NCBI GenBank assembly: GCA_031268125.1
Contig: JAIRXT010000066.1
Location: 1-9,255 of the forward strand
Length of the DNA: 9,255 bases
DNA from: Treponema sp.
GTDB lineage: Bacteria > Spirochaetota > Spirochaetia > Treponematales > Breznakiellaceae
Direction: 5' to 3'
The first letter of the stretch is position 1. Every line of letters begins with the position of its first letter. Shown here in pieces: positions 1-5,625 of this stretch. Made by a program: the position numbers and the translations under genes. Below the pieces are notes generated by a model. That model saw only the letters and a program-made list of their open reading frames with translations, did not search any database and had not been told where the DNA came from.

Positions 1-1763
1 TCCGGCAGATCAAGATTATCCCGGTCTATACACTCCCGTGCCCCCACCAGAGCATGGTTCCCCGCCGCAACAACCGCCGCGTCCGCGCCCCTGGCCGCCG
101 CCGCCGCTTCCTCAAGGCCCGCGGTAAAACAAATAATGTCCAAATCCTCCAGCAGGGCGTTAATCCTGGCGGCGGCTCCCGGCGCGTAGGGTTTGTTGTA
201 TACGCTGTCCCCCCGCCGTCCGGCCACGCCGGCGGTCTCTCCGGTTCCCCGCTCTCCTTCCGGCAGAAAGCTTTTATCCCGGCCGTTTGTACAAAAAAAT
301 AATTCCCGGACAAACCAGCCCCACAAGGCGTCCGCATCGCAGCGGAGTTCTCCTGTTTCGGTGGTGGTAAGATATTTTTTACGGCCGGTATCCATAAAAC
401 CAAAGCCGCCGTAACCCCAGTTGAAAACCCGGAAAACAGCGCGGCTGGTTTCATTGCCGTCCAGAGCCGTTCCGACGTCATCCGTAATCCGCAGCCAGGA
501 TTTTTCTTTTTTGCTGTAGAAACCGCAGGTGTCGCAGCCGTCCGCGTATACCACCGTACTGCCGGGGAATGCTTTTTTTATGCCCTCCAGCGGGGTAATT
601 TCGTAGGGGGGGGTGCCCGAATACCAGTCCGGCATATTTTCATTCCCCAACTGTCCGATAACCGCAATCCGGGCGGTTTTTTGCGCGTTCAGGGGCAGAA
701 TACCGTCATTTTTGAGTAATACTACTGCTTCCCGTGCGGCCCGCAGCGCAACATCAGCGTTTTCTTTGGAACAAATAACCGTCCGGGTAATGCCCGCATA
801 AGGATTTTTGGAAGTATCCGCGTCAAAGTGCCCCAGGCGGCAGCGGACCCGCAGGGTGTAATAAACCGCCCGGTCAATCTCCGCTTCAGTTACCAGATTT
901 TTCTCCAGGGCTTCCCGGGCGGCATCTTTTACCAGGCCGGCATCATCCAGAAACACATTCATCCCCGCTTTAACGGCGGCGGCAAAAATTTCGGCATAGG
1001 TTGGGTAGACTTTGTGTTCGCTCATGGCAAGCTTAAAAGCCCCGCCGTCGGTAACAAAATAACCTTCGCATCCCCATTGGTCCCGCAGCACCGTATTCAA
1101 TTCCGGGTTCAGCATTCCCACTACGCCGTTGATCTTGTTGTAGGCGGTCATTACCGACAGGGCCTTTCCTTCCCGAAAAGCGTAGGCAAAAACTTTAAGG
1201 TAGTATTCGTGTTTAAGCCGCCCGGTCAAAACAGAATTGGTAAAGGAACGGTCCTGTTCAAAATTATTAGCGTAAAAATGTTTGGGGGTAACGCAGGCCC
1301 GCACATAAAAAGGATCATCCCCCTGGACCCCCCGGATCAGCTCCGCAGAAAGTTTACCTGCCAGGAAAGGATCTTCCCCATAGGCTTCTTCGTTGCGGCC
1401 CCAGCGGGGATCCCGTTCCATATCAATTGTGGGGAAGAAAAGGCTTAAAAACGAAGTACGGCCGGAAAGTTCAAAATAGCCGCGGGCTTCCTCGCCGATA
1501 ACCCGGCCGATTTCCCCCAGCAGGGCCCGGTCCCAGGTACAGCTCAGTCCCTGGGGCTGGGGAAACACCGTAGCTTTGCCGCCCTTCCTGTCCACCAGCC
1601 CATGAGCCGCTTCCGCCCCCGCATGGTATTCCTCAATCCCCAGCCGGGGTATTGCCGGATGATGGGCGGGCAAAAACCCAATTTTTTCTTCAAGGCTCAA
1701 ACGCCCCAAAAGGTCCTGTATCCGGCTTTCCAGCGAAGCCCCGTTGTCCTGGCAGGTAAACAT
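1..1763 (-). CDS. Glycoside hydrolase family 3 beta-glycosidase (beta-xylosidase/beta-glucosidase type), 3' end missing
   Basis: The frame is open from the ATG at 1763-1761 to the left edge (about 587 residues); the C-terminal part lies outside the window. GH3 enzymes remove non-reducing-end beta-linked sugars with retention. Visible family motifs are LSLEEKIG near the N-terminus, RLGIEEYHAGAEAAHG, RDPRWGRNEEAYGEDP (R117 onward), KHF (161-163), the nucleophile region GYFVTDGGA with D239, and ARECIDRDNLDLP near 575-587, which begins the second alpha/beta domain. Roughly residues 415-515 form an insert rich in aromatics and glycine (W423, W449, W483), possibly a beta-trefoil-like module. No signal peptide is seen, so it should act in the cytoplasm on imported oligosaccharide. 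The start is supported by a strong AAGGGAGG (1768-1775). It is last in the transporter operon, 58 bases after the binding-protein gene. The catalytic acid/base is not visible, and the substrate (xylo- or gluco-) cannot be fixed from sequence. Confidence 0.93.
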   Translation of the reverse strand, partial: MFTCQDNGASLESRIQDLLGRLSLEEKIGFLPAHHPAIPRLGIEEYHAGAEAAHGLVDRKGGKATVFPQPQGLSCTWDRALLGEIGRVIGEEARGYFELSGRTSFLSLFFPTIDMERDPRWGRNEEAYGEDPFLAGKLSAELIRGVQGDDPFYVRACVTPKHFYANNFEQDRSFTNSVLTGRLKHEYYLKVFAYAFREGKALSVMTAYNKINGVVGMLNPELNTVLRDQWGCEGYFVTDGGAFKLAMSEHKVYPTYAEIFAAAVKAGMNVFLDDAGLVKDAAREALEKNLVTEAEIDRAVYYTLRVRCRLGHFDADTSKNPYAGITRTVICSKENADVALRAAREAVVLLKNDGILPLNAQKTARIAVIGQLGNENMPDWYSGTPPYEITPLEGIKKAFPGSTVVYADGCDTCGFYSKKEKSWLRITDDVGTALDGNETSRAVFRVFNWGYGGFGFMDTGRKKYLTTTETGELRCDADALWGWFVRELFFCTNGRDKSFLPEGERGTGETAGVAGRRGDSVYNKPYAPGAAARINALLEDLDIICFTAGLEEAAAAARGADAAVVAAGNHALVGARECIDRDNLDLP

Positions 1764-1775
1764 ACTTCCTCCCTT

Positions 1776-1808
1776 GTAATAAAAAGGGCGGGTCCCGGAC
1801 CCGCCCTT
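1776..1808 (-). terminator. Intrinsic-terminator-like hairpin between binding-protein and GH3 genes
   Basis: The arms AAGGGCGGGTCC (1784-1795) and GGACCCGCCCTT (1797-1808) are perfectly complementary. At least 11 bp can pair around a 3-base loop. In minus-strand RNA the stem is followed at once by UUUUUAUUA, the layout of a rho-independent terminator. It sits just after the binding-protein stop codon and directly before the GH3 ribosome binding site. Too little room remains after it for another promoter, so GH3 is probably expressed by read-through, at a lower level than the binding protein. It could also be an mRNA 3'-end stabiliser. Confidence 0.8.
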
Positions 1809-1821
1809 CAAACTGCGTATC

Positions 1822-3480
1822 TTACTGTACGCCCCAAAGTTTAAGTTTGTCTTTAACAAGTTCCGTCAGAGCCTGGTTCGCCTGTTCAATGCCGATGGAT
1901 TTAAGATCGGCCTGGAACTTGTTCCACGCGGCGTCAAAGTCGGCGGGCCTGCCCAGAATCATGTTGGCCAGGGCGCTCTTGGAAAGATCGTCCGCCTCAG
2001 TAACCAGGGCGTTCACATCCGGGGGCAGGGCGTACTGCCATGCCTGGCCGTGTTTGGAAATACCGAGTTTTTCCGGTGAAGGGTACAAGTCCGTCCACAT
2101 TTGAGCGCCATACGCGGCCAATGTTTCTCTTTCTACCGGAATGTAGTTTGCCTTGATATTCTCCGGGCTGTCCTTGGTGATGTAGTTCCCGGTGGAATCG
2201 ATAAAGCCCTGCCCCAACTGGGGGAAGGGATAAGCCCAGCGGCCCACACCGGTTTTCTTCTGGTAATCGGGGTCGATATCTTCCAGGCTGCGGTCGCTTG
2301 CCGTCTGCACCCGCTTGCCGTTCTGGACAGTGTAATTTACCCCCGGCAAACCCCAGTTGACAAGAATCTGGGCTTCTTCGGAACATATCCAGTCGATAAA
2401 TTCAAAAGCCCGCTCCGGGTCTTTGCAGGTACTGGAAATTGCAATACCCCAGCCGCCGCCAAAGCCGTAATCTTTAAGAAGCGCCGATTCATAATGGGAA
2501 TCGGCCACAATCGGCATATACGCATAGGTCCGCTCCGGCATCCCATCCCGGATAAGGCTTGTCCGGGCATCCCCGTAACCCCACAGCGGATAACCAATAC
2601 CCAGCACCCGGCCCGAAGCAATCTTGGCCTTCCAGACATCTTCTTTCTGAGTAAAAGATTCGGGGTCCAGGATGCCTTCCGCGTGCATGCGGTTAAGCCA
2701 CTGGTAGTAGATTTTCATTTCCGGGTTAAGAAATTTGTAGGTAGCCTGATTGGTCCTCTGGTCCACCAGCCACTGGCCGTCATCGGGCCAGCCGATAAGG
2801 TAATTCGCCGGATTTGCCAGATCGATAAACCACTGCCAGGTGTCTATGAGGAGGGAAAGGCCGATAGTCTTTTGGCCGTTAATCGTGGGGTACTTGGCCA
2901 TATACGCCTTGATCGCTTTTTCATAGTCCGCCAGGGTTTTCATGGGAGGATAGCCCTGATCTTTGAGGATCGCATGCTGAAGCTGCAAAGAGCCGTCGGT
3001 GGCCCAGTGGGCGGTGTTTACGCCGTAAGTACCCGCATGGTAAATCTTTGGGTCCGCGGTGGAATTTCTTAACCGCACAATTTGATCGCCGTAGAGCTTC
3101 TTAAAATTGGCGCCCCGTTTTTCAATAAGGTCATCCAGGGGAATAACCGCTCCCGATTCGATCAGTTTAGTCAGGTCCCCTTTTGCATAGATCAGGTCGG
3201 GGTACTGGCCGGAGGCAATCATCAGGGCGACTGCCTGGGTATCGCCGCCCACGGGCCGGTCAACTTCCAGCGAGACGCCGGTCAGTTCGTTGATTTTCTT
3301 TGCTACCGGATCACTAAAGGGCAGGTCCTCGGTGGCATCGGCATTAAACAGGGTAAAGGTAATGGGCGTTTTGGTCCCCGCCGTTGTAGCCCCTCTTGCA
3401 CCCCCGCTTCTCTGCCCCCCGCCGAATACCAGCGCCAGGCTTCCAAATAGCAGCAATCCTGTCAGCAGCAATTTCTTCAT
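1822..3480 (-). CDS. Periplasmic solute-binding protein of a CUT1 sugar ABC transporter (LplA/YtcQ type)
   Basis: This 552-aa protein should capture an oligosaccharide in the periplasm and deliver it to the two permeases encoded just upstream. Residues 1-20 form a signal peptide: a lysine pair, a Leu-rich core, and a VFG/GG cleavage site suited to signal peptidase I. No lipobox cysteine is present, so it should be soluble rather than a lipoprotein. The mature part begins with a low-complexity Gly/Ala/Ser/Thr linker (21-38). Family-typical stretches are SGQYPDLIYAKGD (about 90-102), the DPERAFEFIDWICSEEA helix (354-370) and NWGLPGVNYTVQNGKR (375-390). The length fits the large LplA/YtcQ group rather than 400-aa MalE-like proteins. 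The start is supported by GGAGG at 3487-3491, six bases before the ATG. The gene lies 46 bases after the second permease gene. The ligand is unknown; the downstream GH3 suggests a beta-linked oligosaccharide. Confidence 0.93.
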   Translation of the reverse strand: MKKLLLTGLLLFGSLALVFGGGQRSGGARGATTAGTKTPITFTLFNADATEDLPFSDPVAKKINELTGVSLEVDRPVGGDTQAVALMIASGQYPDLIYAKGDLTKLIESGAVIPLDDLIEKRGANFKKLYGDQIVRLRNSTADPKIYHAGTYGVNTAHWATDGSLQLQHAILKDQGYPPMKTLADYEKAIKAYMAKYPTINGQKTIGLSLLIDTWQWFIDLANPANYLIGWPDDGQWLVDQRTNQATYKFLNPEMKIYYQWLNRMHAEGILDPESFTQKEDVWKAKIASGRVLGIGYPLWGYGDARTSLIRDGMPERTYAYMPIVADSHYESALLKDYGFGGGWGIAISSTCKDPERAFEFIDWICSEEAQILVNWGLPGVNYTVQNGKRVQTASDRSLEDIDPDYQKKTGVGRWAYPFPQLGQGFIDSTGNYITKDSPENIKANYIPVERETLAAYGAQMWTDLYPSPEKLGISKHGQAWQYALPPDVNALVTEADDLSKSALANMILGRPADFDAAWNKFQADLKSIGIEQANQALTELVKDKLKLWGVQ

Positions 3481-3503
3481 GCTCTTCCTCCGATTATTTT
3501 TTT

Positions 3504-3522
3504 CAGGGATCCAGAATCCCTG
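3504..3522 (-). promoter_or_regulatory. Intercistronic stem-loop before the binding-protein gene
   Basis: CAGGGAT (3504-3510) and ATCCCTG (3516-3522) form a perfect 7-bp stem with a 5-base loop. On the minus strand it follows the permease stop codon (3529-3527) at once, is flanked by A-runs, and lies 12 bases before the binding-protein ribosome binding site. A minus-strand terminator would need a U-run after the stem, and there are A's instead. On the plus strand a T6 run follows, so it could stop antisense transcription. Placed between permease and binding-protein genes, an mRNA-stabilising or processing role is plausible but inferred. Confidence 0.6.
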
Positions 3523-3526
3523 TTTT

Positions 3527-4423
3527 TTACTCTTTCACCGAACCCAAAGTCATACCCGATACAAAGTAGCGCTGCATAAAGGGATAAACGGCAAGAATGG
3601 GCACAGTGGCAATCACCGTAATTGCCATTTTCAGCGCCTCGGGATTCCGTTTTGCGCTGCGGAGACCTTCGGAATACACATCGGCGCTGGAGCTTATATT
3701 TTGGGCGCTGTCCAGCACCTTCATCAATTCGTACTGCAGGGTTGACAGGCTCTTAACCGACCGCGTGTACAAATATGTGTCAAACCAGCTGTTCCACTGG
3801 CCCACGGCGATAAACAGCGCCACTGTTGCAAGCACCGGCATACAAAGCGGGAAAATAATGCGGAAAAAAATCGTAAGATCATTGGCGCCGTCAATTTTTG
3901 CCGATTCTTGCAGCGACAGGGGAATGCCCTGGATAAAAGTACGGATGATAATCACGTTGAAGGCGCTGAGAAGGCCAGGGATGATATACACCCCAAAATT
4001 GTTAATAAGCCCCAGATTGCGGATAAGAATGTATTCGGGAATAAGCCCGCCGCTGATGTACATTGTAACTACCAATACCGTTGTAAAAAGTTTACGGAAC
4101 ATAAAATCGCGGCGGGAAAGGACAAAGGCAAACATGGCGCAGCACAACACCCCCGACACGGTTCCCGTTAAGGTCCGCAGCACCGACATTCTGAATGCCG
4201 CCGACAGGTTGCTTCCCGCCGAAAAAAGATCACTGTAATTATCCAGCGTTGGCACGCGGGGCAGTATGTGAATACCGCCCTTTACGGTATCAATCGGATC
4301 GTTAAACGATTTTGCTACCACGTTCAAAAAGGGGTACAGTGTTACTACGATTACCAGAGCCATAAAAACAACAATGACAGTATTGGTAATGTTATCAATG
4401 ATACGCGATTGTTTTATGGTCAT
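3527..4423 (-). CDS. CUT1 sugar ABC transporter permease, YtcP/LplC type
   Basis: This 298-aa inner-membrane protein is one half of the transport channel and pairs with the LplB-type permease. About six hydrophobic segments are visible, near residues 15-37, 77-101, 113-133, 144-163, 190-210 and 266-286. The cytoplasmic EAA loop that contacts the ATPase reads ESAKIDGANDLTIFFRIIFPL, from about 173. The C-terminus PFMQRYFVSGMTLGSVKE is typical of the group. The ATG overlaps the upstream permease stop codon by four bases (4420-4423), which implies translational coupling. A GGGGAGGA element precedes it inside the end of the upstream gene. The order permease, permease, binding protein matches Lpl/Ytc-type operons. 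Confidence 0.95.
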   Translation of the reverse strand: MTIKQSRIIDNITNTVIVVFMALVIVVTLYPFLNVVAKSFNDPIDTVKGGIHILPRVPTLDNYSDLFSAGSNLSAAFRMSVLRTLTGTVSGVLCCAMFAFVLSRRDFMFRKLFTTVLVVTMYISGGLIPEYILIRNLGLINNFGVYIIPGLLSAFNVIIIRTFIQGIPLSLQESAKIDGANDLTIFFRIIFPLCMPVLATVALFIAVGQWNSWFDTYLYTRSVKSLSTLQYELMKVLDSAQNISSSADVYSEGLRSAKRNPEALKMAITVIATVPILAVYPFMQRYFVSGMTLGSVKE

Positions 4424-5370
4424 ATCAGCCTGTCCTCCCCGACTTTCCGGGCGGCGGTATTGGCAATAATTAATAAAATAATGCTTACCACGGATTTAAA
4501 GATGCCGATGGCCGTTCCAAAGGAATAACGGAAAAGACCGATACCGTAGTCCAGCGCGTATTTATCCAGTACCAGGGATTTTGCGGACACCACCGAATTC
4601 CCCAGGAGCATCTGTTTTTCAAAGCCGATATTAATAATGTTCCCAATGCTCATGATCAGCAGTATCGTAATGGTTGATTTTATCCCCGGCAGGGTGATGT
4701 ACCAAATTTTTTGCAGGCGGTTTACCCCGTCAATTTCCGCGGCCTCGTAGATTGCCGCGTCAATCCCGGTAATTGCCGCCAAATAGATGATTGCGTTCCA
4801 GCCGGTTTCCTTCCACACATCGGAAAACACCACGATCCACCAGAACAAGTCCTGCTGGATCATAAAATTGTAGGGCCTTTCCACGATGCCCCATTTAACC
4901 AAAAGCTCGTTGACGGGGCCGGAGGGGGACAGGATGTTGGTAACGATGTTTGCCACAATAACCCAGGATACAAAGTGCGGCAGATACGATATGGTCTGGG
5001 TAAAACGCTTAAAATGCAGAGTCCGCAGTTCGTTAAGGAGAATGGCAAAACCGATGCTGGTGGTAAAACCAAAAACCAGGCCCAAAAAACTCATTCCCAG
5101 GGTATTTTGCAGGGCCTGGTAGAATTGGCGGGCGGCGAACAGGGCTTTGAAATGCTTAAGCCCCGCAAAATCCTGGTTGAAAAAACCGTTTTGAGGCTTG
5201 TAGTCCTGAAACGCCATAGCCCAGCCGGTAAGGGGTATGTACTTAAAAACGATAAGCCAGATAACAAAGGGCAGGGACAGGAGCAAAAGGTACCGTTGAT
5301 CGAATAAACGCCGCATCAGAGGATTCCGGAATGCCCGCCGGGAGGGGGCTAAAACAGCGGTTCGTCTCAT
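4420..5370 (-). CDS. CUT1 sugar ABC transporter permease, LplB type
   Basis: This 316-aa inner-membrane protein is the first gene of the uptake operon. It has a basic cytoplasmic N-terminus (1-26), a first membrane segment at about 27-48, then the LplB-like stretch FKYIPLTGWAMAFQDYKP. The EAA loop EAAEIDGVNRLQKIWYITLP (209-228) provides the ATPase contact. Further hydrophobic segments lie near 92-113, 130-147, 176-200, 230-247 and 285-304. The start is supported by AGAGGAG six bases before the ATG; the promoter lies about 75 bases upstream. No ABC ATPase gene is in the window. CUT1 systems of this type commonly share one MsmK-like ATPase encoded elsewhere, so the same is inferred here. Substrate is unproven. 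Confidence 0.95.
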   Translation of the reverse strand: MRRTAVLAPSRRAFRNPLMRRLFDQRYLLLLSLPFVIWLIVFKYIPLTGWAMAFQDYKPQNGFFNQDFAGLKHFKALFAARQFYQALQNTLGMSFLGLVFGFTTSIGFAILLNELRTLHFKRFTQTISYLPHFVSWVIVANIVTNILSPSGPVNELLVKWGIVERPYNFMIQQDLFWWIVVFSDVWKETGWNAIIYLAAITGIDAAIYEAAEIDGVNRLQKIWYITLPGIKSTITILLIMSIGNIINIGFEKQMLLGNSVVSAKSLVLDKYALDYGIGLFRYSFGTAIGIFKSVVSIILLIIANTAARKVGEDRLI

Positions 5371-5379
5371 GTTGCTCTC

Positions 5380-5393
5380 CTCTTGAACAAGAG
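5380..5393 (-). promoter_or_regulatory. Dyad overlapping the lplB-type gene ribosome binding site
   Basis: CTCTTG-AA-CAAGAG is a perfect 6-bp dyad with a two-base centre. On the minus strand its second arm contains the first bases of the ribosome binding site (AAGAGGAG). In RNA a 5-bp hairpin with a 4-base loop could form and partly hide the site. It could equally be a protein-binding dyad or chance; it is short. Confidence 0.35.
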
Positions 5394-5407
5394 TCTCCGG
5401 GCGCAGT

Positions 5408-5433
5408 ATCGAAACATTTCATCGAAAGGTTTC
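5408..5433. promoter_or_regulatory. Candidate operator: two abutting 13-bp repeats in the ABC operon leader
   Basis: Plus-strand ATCGAAACATTTC (5408-5420) is followed without a gap by ATCGAAAGGTTTC (5421-5433), identical at 11 of 13 positions. Each copy also contains a dyad, GAAA-N2-TTTC. They lie just downstream of the -10 element of the minus-strand promoter, around the expected +5 to +30, where a bound repressor would block initiation or clearance. No regulator gene is in the window, so the binding family is unknown (LacI-like and AraC-like are both conceivable). Confidence 0.55.
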
Positions 5434-5443
5434 AACAGATGCT

Positions 5444-5473
5444 ATGGTATACCTTACGGTTAGAGGCTGTCAA
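5444..5473 (-). promoter_or_regulatory. Sigma-70-type promoter of the ABC transporter operon
   Basis: On the minus strand a perfect -35 TTGACA (5473-5468) is followed after 16 bases by TATACC (5451-5446), or after 18 bases by TACCAT (5449-5444). Each -10 matches four of six consensus positions. The -10 overlaps a GGTATACC palindrome. An A/T-rich stretch lies just upstream of the -35. The expected start near 5438 gives a leader of about 68 bases. It is the only good promoter seen between the coiled-coil gene and the operon. Confidence 0.65.
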
Positions 5474-5504
5474 GGAAAAACGAAAATTGGAATTCCGCGG
5501 GGAG

Positions 5505-5530
5505 AAACAGGCCGGTCCGGCGGCCTGTTT
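5505..5530 (-). terminator. GC-rich hairpin, possible terminator after the coiled-coil gene
   Basis: AAACAGGCCG (5505-5514) and CGGCCTGTTT (5521-5530) are perfect inverted repeats with a six-base loop. A's flank one side and T's the other on both strands, so it could work in either direction. The minus-strand T-tract is short (TTTCT), making it a weak intrinsic terminator at best. It lies between the coiled-coil gene and the operon promoter, where a terminator is expected. Confidence 0.5.
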
Positions 5531-5547
5531 TATCACAACAATGAATA

Positions 5548-5584
5548 GAGTTTGTCCGACAACCTTTAGTTATCGGACAAACTC
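5548..5584 (-). repeat. Long stem-loop with 16-bp arms (RNA structure or dispersed palindrome)
   Basis: The arms GAGTTTGTCCGACAAC (5548-5563) and GTTATCGGACAAACTC (5569-5584) flank a five-base loop. They match at 15 of 16 positions. The odd pair is C-A in plus-strand RNA but a G-U wobble in minus-strand RNA, so the full stem forms only in the minus transcript. It starts about 40 bases after the coiled-coil stop codon. A T7 run comes before rather than after the stem on the minus strand, so it is not a standard terminator. It may be a 3'-end stabiliser, part of a dispersed palindromic repeat, or a protein-binding dyad. Confidence 0.7.
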
Positions 5585-5625
5585 ATTAAAAAAACTGCGG
5601 GAATATTTCTACGTGTTAAGCCGGA

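Noticed and set aside
828..1448. 206-codon open frame on the plus strand
   Set aside because: It is antisense to the GH3 gene, whose frame is intact with clear family motifs; no similarity or start signal was seen.
1815..1832. GCGTA/TACGC mini-hairpin around the binding-protein stop codon, as an antiterminator
   Set aside because: Five base pairs with an eight-base loop is weak, and it does not compete with the terminator stem.
2101..3072. 323-codon open frame on the plus strand
   Set aside because: It lies wholly antisense to the well-supported binding-protein gene, has no recognisable motif or ribosome binding site, and is explained by GC-rich codon use on the other strand.
5585..5625. 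T7 run on the minus strand just after the coiled-coil stop codon, as a terminator
   Set aside because: The only stem available before it has a loop of about 26 bases, a mismatch and uses coding sequence, so it is not convincing.
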